This document shows, in pieces, positions 42,741 through 49,987 of a stretch of 64,000 nt of DNA; position 1 is the first letter of the stretch, and each line of letters begins with the position of its first letter. The position numbers were made by a program, and so were the translations under genes. The notes under the pieces were generated by a model that saw only the letters and a list, made by a program, of their open reading frames with translations, was not told where the DNA came from and searched no databases. The stretch lies in contig NZ_CP097263.1 in NCBI RefSeq assembly GCF_028622115.1, positions 1,054,001-1,118,000 on the forward strand, written 5' to 3'. The stretch comes from Kutzneria chonburiensis. Its GTDB lineage: Bacteria; Actinomycetota; Actinomycetes; Mycobacteriales; Pseudonocardiaceae.

Positions 42741-43240
42741 CCAGGAATCGGTGCGTGCGGACGGCGAGGGAGCCCTCGGCCTCGATCCGGGCATGCAGCC
42801 GGCGCAGGGCGGCGTCGTAGCGTTCGACGGTGAAGTCCTTGATCTGCCACGGAACCATCCGCAGCTGGTAGACAACCGCGCCGATGTCGTGGAACCGCAG
42901 CAGTGGCCGTTCCTCCCGGGCGTCGATCACCCGAAGCCCGGCGGCGGTCAACGCTTCCGTTGCCACGTCGAGGTTCCAGCGCTGGTCGGAGACCCGTGCG
43001 CCGAGCGCCCGATTCAGCTCCACGCAGTCGTCACTGCCGACCTGCTGGGTGAGCAGAATGCCGCCATCGGCCAACACGCGACTCAGACCGGCCGCGTCGA
43101 AACGGCCGTGGCGGTTCAGCACGAGCGAGAATTTCCATCGGCAAAGGGAAGTCCCTCGGTGCCGACGACCTCGACCCCCGGCGGCTTCAGGCGTTCCGTC
43201 GCCACGAGAACATTCGGCGGCCAGTCTCGGCCGCCGAACG
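42718..43240 (-). pseudogene. Frameshifted and truncated SAM-dependent methyltransferase
   Basis: The minus strand encodes the second half of a methyltransferase: FSLVLNRHGRFDAAGLSRVL, ADGGILLTQQVGSDDCVELN, WNLDVATEALTAAGLRVIDA, VYQLRMVPWQIKDFTVERYD, ending RTHRFLVRAAKPA. Just upstream, in another frame, is WPPNVLVATERLKPPGVEVV and GLPFADG. The two would join if one base were added near 43132. The first 60 or so residues, including SAM motif I, are missing; a palindromic element lies there instead. It is either a real pseudogene or a combination of one sequencing error and a deletion. Confidence 0.8.
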
Positions 43241-43274
43241 TTCCCGAGTTTGCCAGCAACATCGCTCGGCCCCG

Positions 43275-43380
43275 CCCCTGCTTCGCACGGTTGGTGGATT
43301 TTCGCCCGCCGCCACTCGACGCGCCTACCCGCCCAAGCCGGATGCGGCGGGCGAAAATCCGGCAAGGGCGAGGCAGGGGT
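43275..43380. repeat. Inverted-repeat element beside the broken methyltransferase
   Basis: A perfect 17-bp inverted repeat (GGATTTTCGCCCGCCGC at 43296-43312, complement at 43344-43360) encloses 31 bases. Weaker pairing extends outward (CCCCTGC at 43275 with GCAGGGG ending 43379). No gene is in it. It sits where the methyltransferase N-terminus should be and may be a small mobile palindromic element or a terminator. The DNA from 43380 to the next stop at 43437 shows no gene. Confidence 0.65.
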
Positions 43381-43436
43381 CACGAGGGGTCGAGCCGCGA
43401 CGCCGGAGGCGGCGCCATCAAACACAGTCGATCGAC

Positions 43437-43907
43437 TTACGCTACGCCCCAGGTCTGCTGCTTGCGGTTCTGGGTGAGCTCGATGCCGGAGACGTCCGTG
43501 CCCAGGTGCGTGCCGTCGGAGAAGTACAGGTCGACGCGCACGTTGAAGCGCCAGGTGTCGTGGCCGTTCGGGTCGATGCGGACCGTGGACGTGCCGAAGT
43601 CCACGTCGTCCCAGCGGGCGGGCGAGACCTGGAGCGAGAACGGCCCGGCGTCCGAGTTGTCGTCGAAGTGGCCGAAGTCGTTGGAGGTGTACGCCGCGAC
43701 CGTGCCGCGCTTGTCCCGGACCGTCACCGTGACGTGGGTGTCGTCGTCCTTGTCCTCGTTGTTGGTGTGGAAGAAGACGGTGGCCTTCGTCAGCACGGCC
43801 CCGGAGGCCATCGGATGGGCCGGCGCGGCGGCGGCCGGGCCCGCGGTCGCGAGTGCGATCAGGCCCAGCGCGGCCGTGGTGGCGGCGATCCTGCTGCGAA
43901 CAGTCAT
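43437..43907 (-). CDS. Secreted protein of unknown function, PLAT-like appearance
   Basis: The protein has 156 residues with a signal peptide (about 1-28, ending GPAAAAPAH). The mature domain alternates hydrophobic and polar residues: FFHTNNEDKDDDTHVTVTVR, FGHFDDNSDAGPFSLQV, DTWRFNVRVDLYFSDGTHLG. The acidic NNEDKDDDT and FDDNSD loops could bind calcium. It resembles a single beta-sandwich such as PLAT/LH2, but I cannot confirm the family. Only one domain and no cysteines are seen in the mature part. ATG at 43907 has a weak GGAAAAA/AGG leader. Confidence 0.75.
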   Translation of the reverse strand: MTVRSRIAATTAALGLIALATAGPAAAAPAHPMASGAVLTKATVFFHTNNEDKDDDTHVTVTVRDKRGTVAAYTSNDFGHFDDNSDAGPFSLQVSPARWDDVDFGTSTVRIDPNGHDTWRFNVRVDLYFSDGTHLGTDVSGIELTQNRKQQTWGVA

Positions 43908-44009
43908 GCCTGGTTTTTCCTTCCCCAGTAGCGGCTTCGATCACCACCAAGCTATGCGGGGGCGCGCCGGGCCGTCATCGGGGCGAGCCCCCGGTAGGGC
44001 CGGGAGGAT

Positions 44010-44028
44010 TTCCCGGGTGACCCGGGAA
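44010..44028 (-). terminator. Hairpin downstream of the AICAR formyltransferase gene
   Basis: TTCCCGGG (44010-44017), loop TGA, CCCGGGAA (44021-44028) lies 24 bases past the stop of the minus-strand gene at 44052. A second, overlapping inverted pair (GGAAGG with CCTTCC) lies between. The rest of 43908-44051 is probably the secreted gene's promoter. Confidence 0.55.
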
Positions 44029-44051
44029 GGATTCGACCCTTCCTCACCTTG

Positions 44052-45119
44052 TCAGTGGTGGAACAGCCGCAATCCCGTACGCACCAGCGTGATCCCGTGC
44101 TTGCGGCAGGCCTGCGCCACGTCGTCGGAGCGGATGGACCCGCCGGGCTCGGCGATGTAACTGACCCCGTGCCGGGCAGCGTGGTCCACGTTGTCGCGGA
44201 ACGGGAGGTAGCCGTCGGAGACGAAGGAGACGCCGGTCAGCCGCTCCATCCACTCGGCCCGCTCGACGGCGGTGAGGTCCTCCTCGATGTAGCGGATCTG
44301 CTCGTTGACCAGATCCTGCCGACGGGTGCCGGGCGCGACGTCGAGCAGCACTCGCACCGCCGGATGCCGCCGCAGCCACCAGATGTCGACCTTGCCGCCG
44401 GCCAACCGGGTGCAGTCCACACGGGACTGCTGACCGGCCCCGATGCCCAGCGTGGCACCGTCTTTCACGTAGCAGACGGAGTTGGACTGCGTGTAGCGCA
44501 GCACGGCCATGCCCAGCAGCAGGTCGTCGACGGCGGTGGACGGCAGACCGTCACCGAGCAGATCCCGGGTCAGCGGCAGGGGATCGCGGTCCTGGGTCAG
44601 CCGCATGCCGAACACCTCGCGGGTTTCCCGTTGCGGCGGCTCGAAATCGGGGTCGGCCTCGACGACGAGGAAGCGGCCGCCCTTCTTGGCGCTCAGCGTC
44701 GCCACGGTGCCGGGCTCGAAGCCGGGGGCCACGATCCCGTCGCACACCACGGTGCTGAGCAGCGCCGCCAGCTCGGCGTCGACCGGCGCGGACACGGCGG
44801 CGAAGTCGCCGAAGGAGGACTTGGGGTCGGCGTCGCGGGCCCGCAGGTAGGCGCTGGCCACCGGGCCGACGTCGTCCATGCCGTACAGGTCGGCGGTCAC
44901 CGGGTCGATCGGCCCGGACAGCGCGGCGCCGGCCGGGGAGACGTGCTTGAACGAGGCGGCCACGGTCCGGCCGAGCGCCCGGGAGGCCTCCCGCACCAGC
45001 TGCCAGGCGTTGAGCGCGTCCAGCATGTTGATGTACGAGGGCTGCCCGTTCAGTATCCGGACCGCCGCGCCGTCGTACTCGGCGGCCTGCTGCGGGTTGA
45101 TGCCGTAGCGGAACTCCAT
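44052..45119 (-). CDS. Stand-alone AICAR formyltransferase (PurH C-terminal type)
   Basis: This 355-residue enzyme corresponds to the transformylase half of PurH, which adds a formyl group from 10-formyl-tetrahydrofolate to AICAR in purine synthesis. Visible are the start FRYGINPQQAAEYDGAAV, the catalytic Lys-His in AASFKHVSPAGAALSGPID, and FVSDGYLPFRDNVDHAARHG, SYIAEPGGSIRSDDVAQACR near the end. The N-terminal IMP cyclohydrolase (MGS) domain is absent. ATG at 45119 has GGAGG five bases upstream. A normal bifunctional purH probably exists elsewhere, so this may be an alternative or specialised enzyme. Confidence 0.88.
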   Translation of the reverse strand: MEFRYGINPQQAAEYDGAAVRILNGQPSYINMLDALNAWQLVREASRALGRTVAASFKHVSPAGAALSGPIDPVTADLYGMDDVGPVASAYLRARDADPKSSFGDFAAVSAPVDAELAALLSTVVCDGIVAPGFEPGTVATLSAKKGGRFLVVEADPDFEPPQRETREVFGMRLTQDRDPLPLTRDLLGDGLPSTAVDDLLLGMAVLRYTQSNSVCYVKDGATLGIGAGQQSRVDCTRLAGGKVDIWWLRRHPAVRVLLDVAPGTRRQDLVNEQIRYIEEDLTAVERAEWMERLTGVSFVSDGYLPFRDNVDHAARHGVSYIAEPGGSIRSDDVAQACRKHGITLVRTGLRLFHH

Positions 45120-45248
45120 CGCTGCCTCCTCAGCTTCTCGGCTGACGGAGACGCCCAGGCGGTCGACGCTCGCATCTACATCCGGCCGCTCCCCGGTGGT
45201 AGCCCACCCTCGCCAGTCACGACCTCCCCGAATGATACCTTATCGAAC

Positions 45249-45758
45249 ATGAGTTCGAGCGAACTGCCGCGGCGCTGGCCCGAGACGAACGCCGCCGACG
45301 AGCTGACCCTGCTCACCGAGTTCCTGACCTTCCTGCGCATCACGGCCGTGAACAAGCTGGCCGGCCTCGACCGGGCGGCCGCGGCGGCCGCGCCGTTCCC
45401 GGCCTCGCCGGTGTTCAGCGCCATGGGCGTGATCCGCCACCTGACCTCGGTCGAGCGCTACTGGCTGGGCATCGTCGGCGGCGGCCTCGACCTGCCCAAC
45501 CGCTGGGAGAGCCCCGATCGCGACATCGACTTCCGACTGTCCGAACAGGACACGCCGGAATCCGTGGTCGCCGAGTATCAGGAGCAGTGGGCGCTCTCCG
45601 AGCGGGCCTTGGCGGACAAGGCGGCCGGCGACCGGTCCACCAAGGACGAGGACAAGACCGTGCGCTGGCTGCTGACGCACGTGGTGCAGGAGACCGCGCG
45701 CCACGTGGGACATCTGGACGTGCTCAGGGAGTTCGCCGACGGCACGACCGGCGAGTGA
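45249..45758 (+). CDS. DinB family protein (DUF664-like)
   Basis: This is a 169-residue four-helix-bundle protein of the DinB/YfiT superfamily, here of the DUF664 type. Metal-ligand histidines are visible in VIRHLTSVERYW and WLLTHVVQETARHVGHLDVL (His-x3-His). Some members are thiol-dependent S-transferases using mycothiol or bacillithiol; the substrate is not known. ATG at 45249 lies 7 bases after TACCTT, in an AT-rich GATA...TATC palindrome (45235-45244). It diverges from the AICAR formyltransferase gene and converges with the next. Confidence 0.85.
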   Translation: MSSSELPRRWPETNAADELTLLTEFLTFLRITAVNKLAGLDRAAAAAAPFPASPVFSAMGVIRHLTSVERYWLGIVGGGLDLPNRWESPDRDIDFRLSEQDTPESVVAEYQEQWALSERALADKAAGDRSTKDEDKTVRWLLTHVVQETARHVGHLDVLREFADGTTGE

Positions 45759-45761
45759 GGC

Positions 45762-46985
45762 TCACACCAGGTCGTCGGCCCCGGCGGTCTGCGCGGTCAG
45801 CAGGTCCACCACGTCGGTGAGCTTGCCGTTGCGGCCGAACGCGCGTCGCTGCCGCGCGGCCCCACAGCCCTTGGCCACCAACGACTCCAGCAGATCCAGC
45901 ACGAGTTCGAGGTCGCCGGCCTCCTCCAGCGCCGGCCGTACCCGGCCGATCAGCTGCCGGACCAGCACGGGCGTGGGCAGGGTGTGCCCGGTGACCGGGT
46001 TGACGCAGCTGCCGTCGAGCCCGTCGCGGGCGGCCCGCCAGCCGGCCGCCCGCAGCAGGTGCTGCGGCATGCCCAACGGCGGCCGGGTGTCCTCCAGGGC
46101 GGTCGCGACCATCGCTCGGGTCAGCGCGGCGATCAGCACCGCCTCGTCGGCCGTCGCGGCGACGTCGCACACCCGCAGCTCGATGGTCGGATGTTGTTGC
46201 GACAGACGGATGTCCCAGTAGGCCATGGCCCGGTCCATGGCCGCGCCGACCTGCATCAGCGACCGGACGGCGTGCTCGTACTGCTCGGCCGACTCGAACA
46301 CCGGCGGCGGGCCGGCCGTCGGCCACCGCGCCCACACCAGGTAGCGCCAGCTGGCGTAGCCGGTGTCGCGGCCCTCCCAGAACGGGGAATTCGCGCTCAA
46401 CGCCAGCAGAACCGGCAGCCACGGCCGCAGGTAGTTGCTGGCCCGAATACCTTCCTCCGGCCCGGGAATGCCGACGTGCACATGACATCCGCAGATGGAC
46501 AGCCCGTCGGTGACGGCGCCGAACTCGGCGGCCATCTGGTGGTAGCGGGCGCTGTCGGTCAGCGGCGGCGGCGCGGCCCGGCCCAGCACGGGGGTGCCGG
46601 TGGCGGCCAGCCGCAATCCCTGCCGGCGCGCGGTCCCGGCCAGCTTTTCCCTGCTGTCAACAAGATTCGCCCGTACCTCGGCCATCGTGTGGCAGATCGG
46701 GGTGGCCGTCTCGACCTGGAACTGAGTGATCTCCGGTTGCAGCCCGGGCAGCCGGCCGGCCGCCGCGGCGAGCACGAGGGGTGCTCGCGGCGACACCCGC
46801 CGGGTGCGGTAGTCGACCAGCAGGAACTCCTCCTCGACGCCGACCGTCAGTCCCGTCCGGCCGCCTCCCGATCTGGGTGCGGGCACGGCCAACCGGCCCG
46901 TTTTCCCCTGGTGCTGCCGCTCGATTCCGTCAATGGTGTGCACCGAAGCTCCCGCCGCCGACTGGACATAGTCGCGTTCCGTCAC
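45762..46985 (-). CDS. Glutamate-cysteine ligase family 2 protein (YbdK/EgtA-like)
   Basis: This carboxylate-amine ligase has about 407 residues. Family signs are LTVGVEEEFLLVDYRTRRVS, PEITQFQVETATPICHTMAE, GCHVHVGIPGPEEGIRASNY and ANSPFWEGRDTGYASWRYLV. It would join glutamate to an amine such as cysteine with ATP, for example in ergothioneine synthesis (EgtA), but no other egt gene is nearby. GTG at 46985 is chosen because TAGCAT lies seven bases upstream (leaderless); ATG at 47009 would add eight residues and overlap that box. It converges with the DinB gene, whose stop is three bases away. Confidence 0.85.
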   Translation of the reverse strand: MTERDYVQSAAGASVHTIDGIERQHQGKTGRLAVPAPRSGGGRTGLTVGVEEEFLLVDYRTRRVSPRAPLVLAAAAGRLPGLQPEITQFQVETATPICHTMAEVRANLVDSREKLAGTARRQGLRLAATGTPVLGRAAPPPLTDSARYHQMAAEFGAVTDGLSICGCHVHVGIPGPEEGIRASNYLRPWLPVLLALSANSPFWEGRDTGYASWRYLVWARWPTAGPPPVFESAEQYEHAVRSLMQVGAAMDRAMAYWDIRLSQQHPTIELRVCDVAATADEAVLIAALTRAMVATALEDTRPPLGMPQHLLRAAGWRAARDGLDGSCVNPVTGHTLPTPVLVRQLIGRVRPALEEAGDLELVLDLLESLVAKGCGAARQRRAFGRNGKLTDVVDLLTAQTAGADDLV

Positions 46986-47121
46986 CGAGGCAATGCTATG
47001 AGTGACCAACCAAGGCGCGCGTCCGGCGTTGGTGTGGTCCGAGCTTCACGATGGTGGCAGCACTTCACCGGGCTGTGGGGAGTACTAACCCGCTTGGCGG
47101 CGGCGTGACGCATGCACGCAT

Positions 47122-48840
47122 TCAGGCGCTGACGGTGCCGCGCCGCGCCGGCGGCACCGCGGGCGCGGCGTTGCCGCCGCGCAGCACGTCCATCCGCTCC
47201 GAACCCGGCCGGCCCAGCACCCAGCTGTCCCCGCGCAGCGCCTTGGCGTGCTTCTTCAACGGCGCCAGCAGGCGTGACACCTCGCGATAATCGCTCACAC
47301 TGCCGGGTGAACACACCAACGTGGCCAAGGACATCGAGATGGCCATGCCGCCGGCCGTGTGCCCGGTGTCGAGCTGGCCCGAGGACAGCGGCACCAGGTC
47401 GTCAAGGCCGGCGACGAACACGAAGTCGTCGCCGCCGACGTGTCCGACCTGCACGGTCGGCAGCACCGCGGCGGCGTCGGCCAGGGCCCGGCCGATCGCC
47501 CGGATCAGGTCGTCGCCGGCCGCGAACCCGGCCGAGTCGTTGACCTGCTTGAAGCCGTCCACGTCCAGCCAGCCCACGGCGAAGATCTCCCGGGTGGCGA
47601 TGCGCCGGTCCACCTCGCGGGCCAGCGCGTCGCTGCCGGGCAGCCGGGTCAGCGGGTTGAGCGACGCGGCCTGCTCCACCTTCATCTCGGCGATGCCCCG
47701 CACCACGTCCGAGCTGTGCACGACGCCGAGGCAGCGGTCGTGCGAGTCGACGATGACGACCTCGTCGTTCATCCGCTGCCGTTCGGCCTTGGCCAGCAGG
47801 TCCAGCAGGTCCAGCGCGGTGGCGTCGCTGGGCAGGATGTACGGCCGGTCGGCCAGCCGGGCGGCCTCCCGCTTGGCGTGCAGCGCGTGCCCGTACGGGC
47901 CGGTGACGGCCAGCAGGAACCGGTTGCGGTCCACGGTGAAGTGCGGCCGGTTGTTCTCGTCGACCAGCACCACGCCGCCGACCGCGCCCTGGTTGGCCAG
48001 GATGGACCGGACCTCCTCGGCCGTCGCGGACACCGGCAGCATGGTCGCGGGGTGCAGGAAATCCGTCACCCGAGGACCGCTCGCCCGGCGCACCGGGCCG
48101 GTCAGCTCGGCCTCCGGCAGCTTGGTCAGCGCCGCCGCGATGGTGATCTCCACGTTGGGCCGGCGGCCGGCCATGGCCAGCAGGTTGCCCTGGGCCAGGC
48201 CGAAGCCCAGCCGCCGCACGGCGGCCAGCTGGAGCTCGTTCTCCACGCCCTCGGCGACCAGCTGCGCCCCGTTGTGCTCGGCCAGCACGGTCAGGGCCTG
48301 CACCAGGGCGGCCTTGCCGGCGTCGGTGGGCAGGCCGGCCACGATCCGCCGGTCCAGCTTGATCATCTCGGGGGTCAGCTCGGTGTACAGCGACAGCGGC
48401 ACGTCGCCGTCGCCGACGCCGTCCAGCGCGATGTGGAAGCCGCTGCTGCGGAGCAGGTCAAGGCCGTTGCGCAGGTTCTCCCGGCGCAGCCGGGAGAAGG
48501 GCGTGCCGACCTCCAGCCACAGCGTGTCCGGCGCGCGGCCGGTCTCCCGCATCGCGTCCAGCAGCGGGCCGATCGACTCGGCCGCCTTGGACACGGTCGC
48601 GGCCAGCACGTTGACGTGCAGCGGCACGATGTTGTTGTGCTCGGCGGCGGCCCGTACCGCGGCGGCGGCCAGCGCAACGTCCGTCTCCAGCAGCTCACCG
48701 GCGCGCGCGGCGTCGCGGAGCAGCTCGTAGACGGAACGAGAGGCGGGCCTCGCGAGCGCTTCGATCGCGATGACGCCACCCGTGTGCAGGTTGAACAATG
48801 GCTGGAACGCGAAGCGCACATCCTCCAGCAACCCGGTCAC
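47122..48840 (-). CDS. EAL-CBS-CBS-GGDEF signalling protein with degenerate motifs
   Basis: The protein has 572 residues and no membrane segment. Residues about 5-225 form an EAL domain: E27 in IEALARP, N77, E110, K161 (IKLDRR), E197 (AEGVE) and Q217 are kept, but DDFG is LDGVG, losing the second metal Asp. Two CBS repeats follow (about 255-380, from RVTDFLHPATMLPV to VVHSSDVVRGI). The C-terminal cyclase domain has VGGDDF in place of GGDEF. It may bind c-di-GMP or nucleotides and signal rather than turn over c-di-GMP quickly. GTG start at 48840; CAGGAT lies six bases upstream. Confidence 0.85.
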   Translation of the reverse strand: MTGLLEDVRFAFQPLFNLHTGGVIAIEALARPASRSVYELLRDAARAGELLETDVALAAAAVRAAAEHNNIVPLHVNVLAATVSKAAESIGPLLDAMRETGRAPDTLWLEVGTPFSRLRRENLRNGLDLLRSSGFHIALDGVGDGDVPLSLYTELTPEMIKLDRRIVAGLPTDAGKAALVQALTVLAEHNGAQLVAEGVENELQLAAVRRLGFGLAQGNLLAMAGRRPNVEITIAAALTKLPEAELTGPVRRASGPRVTDFLHPATMLPVSATAEEVRSILANQGAVGGVVLVDENNRPHFTVDRNRFLLAVTGPYGHALHAKREAARLADRPYILPSDATALDLLDLLAKAERQRMNDEVVIVDSHDRCLGVVHSSDVVRGIAEMKVEQAASLNPLTRLPGSDALAREVDRRIATREIFAVGWLDVDGFKQVNDSAGFAAGDDLIRAIGRALADAAAVLPTVQVGHVGGDDFVFVAGLDDLVPLSSGQLDTGHTAGGMAISMSLATLVCSPGSVSDYREVSRLLAPLKKHAKALRGDSWVLGRPGSERMDVLRGGNAAPAVPPARRGTVSA

Positions 48841-48893
48841 GGTCCGATCCTGGCGTGTCCGAGGTGAAATTGCCGAGTGGCTTCACTGTGTGT

Positions 48894-49964
48894 TCATCGA
48901 GTTGTTGCGGCAAATGCAATCGCGCTGCGTAACCGGGGTGGAGCTGACCGGAACAACGCCAGCATCGCAGCCGCCGTACCGGTGAAATTCTCACGTTCTG
49001 TGAGGTAGATCCGTTGCTTTTCCGCGGGCAACCGGAAAAACAGCTCAAAAAACTCGGGAACGCGGGTCGATGGCAGGTGGAGCAATGCCGACAGGCCCCG
49101 TCGTCGCAATCCGTGCGTCATTCTGGCCTTGGGCGACCAGATCGTGTCACGAACCCGGGTCGGTGTCTCGGCTATTGCATGCGCAACTTTTGGCGCGAGT
49201 GTCAGCGCGGTGGCCACGCTGTAGCCGGTCGCCGGGTGCACCAGGGCGGCCCGCGCGCCGAACGTGACGAGCGGACCTCTCGGCCGGGGCGGGTTGAGCG
49301 GGAAGCGCACCCGTTCGTGGTCCGGACGGTCCAAGGGCCAGCCGTGCACGGCCAGCCGCCGGTGCAGGCGCTCGCGCAGCAGCCCGAACGAAAGCCCGGG
49401 CAGATGCGCGAGCGAGGTCTCCTCGACCAGCACCCGCTCGTCGTCGAGGGGCAGCGCGTAGCAGAAGGTCGGCGGGTCGCCGGCCTGCCGCCAGTCCATG
49501 AAAACCGCTTCGCCTTTGTCCAGCACATCGGCCGGCAGCGTGACGCCGACGGCGGTCTGCTCGGCGTACCGGCCGCGCGGCGGCCCACTCGCGTCGACCA
49601 CGATGCCGGCGGTGATCGTCCGGCCGTTGATCGTTGCGGTCGTGGGCGTGATGTCGGCGGCCCGGCCGGCGATGGTCTCGATGTCCGGACGGGACAGATG
49701 CCGGCGCAGATTCTCGTTGTGCAGCACCACGTACTCGCCGTCGAGGCGGTGCTCGGTGAGGGCGAACGCCTTGACGGTCGTGGCGCGGGCGGCGATGGCG
49801 TCGTGGGGGAGCGGTGGCAGCTCGTGCGCCCAGGCCCCATAGGTGTGCCGCCAGGGCCTTTCCGGGTTCCGGTCCACGAGTGTCGTGCTGAGACCGAGGT
49901 CCGTGCAGGCGGCCGCCAGGGCGGACCCGGCCGGTCCGGCCCCGACCACCAGGACGTCGACCAC
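48894..49964 (-). CDS. Lycopene cyclase family FAD protein
   Basis: This 356-residue flavoprotein has the CrtY/CrtL fold: dinucleotide-binding DVLVVGAGPAGSALAAACTD, then DRNPERPWRHTYGAWAHELP (the W-x-x-T-Y-G-x-W lycopene cyclase signature), FMDWRQ, YALPLDDERVLVEETSLAH and the C-terminal FGARAALVHPATGYSVATAL. The family converts acyclic carotene ends to beta rings. No phytoene synthase or desaturase gene is near, so the real substrate is open. GTG at 49964 lies six bases after TAGCCT, which overlaps the -10 box of the divergent dgt gene. Confidence 0.88.
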   Translation of the reverse strand: MVDVLVVGAGPAGSALAAACTDLGLSTTLVDRNPERPWRHTYGAWAHELPPLPHDAIAARATTVKAFALTEHRLDGEYVVLHNENLRRHLSRPDIETIAGRAADITPTTATINGRTITAGIVVDASGPPRGRYAEQTAVGVTLPADVLDKGEAVFMDWRQAGDPPTFCYALPLDDERVLVEETSLAHLPGLSFGLLRERLHRRLAVHGWPLDRPDHERVRFPLNPPRPRGPLVTFGARAALVHPATGYSVATALTLAPKVAHAIAETPTRVRDTIWSPKARMTHGLRRRGLSALLHLPSTRVPEFFELFFRLPAEKQRIYLTERENFTGTAAAMLALFRSAPPRLRSAIAFAATTR

Positions 49965-49987
49965 CCGTCCAGGCTAACGTCACACGC
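49965..49987. promoter_or_regulatory. 23-bp divergent promoter with overlapping -10 boxes
   Basis: Within AGGCTAACGT (49971-49980) the minus strand reads TAGCCT (49976-49971), six bases before GTG 49964. The plus strand reads TAACGT (49975-49980), seven bases before ATG 49988. The two boxes share the TA. Both mRNAs are predicted leaderless and polymerase could use only one at a time. Confidence 0.6.

Noticed and set aside
43275-43380. Complete insertion sequence at the broken methyltransferase
   Set aside because: The inverted repeats enclose only 31 bases with no transposase, and no target-site duplication is evident.
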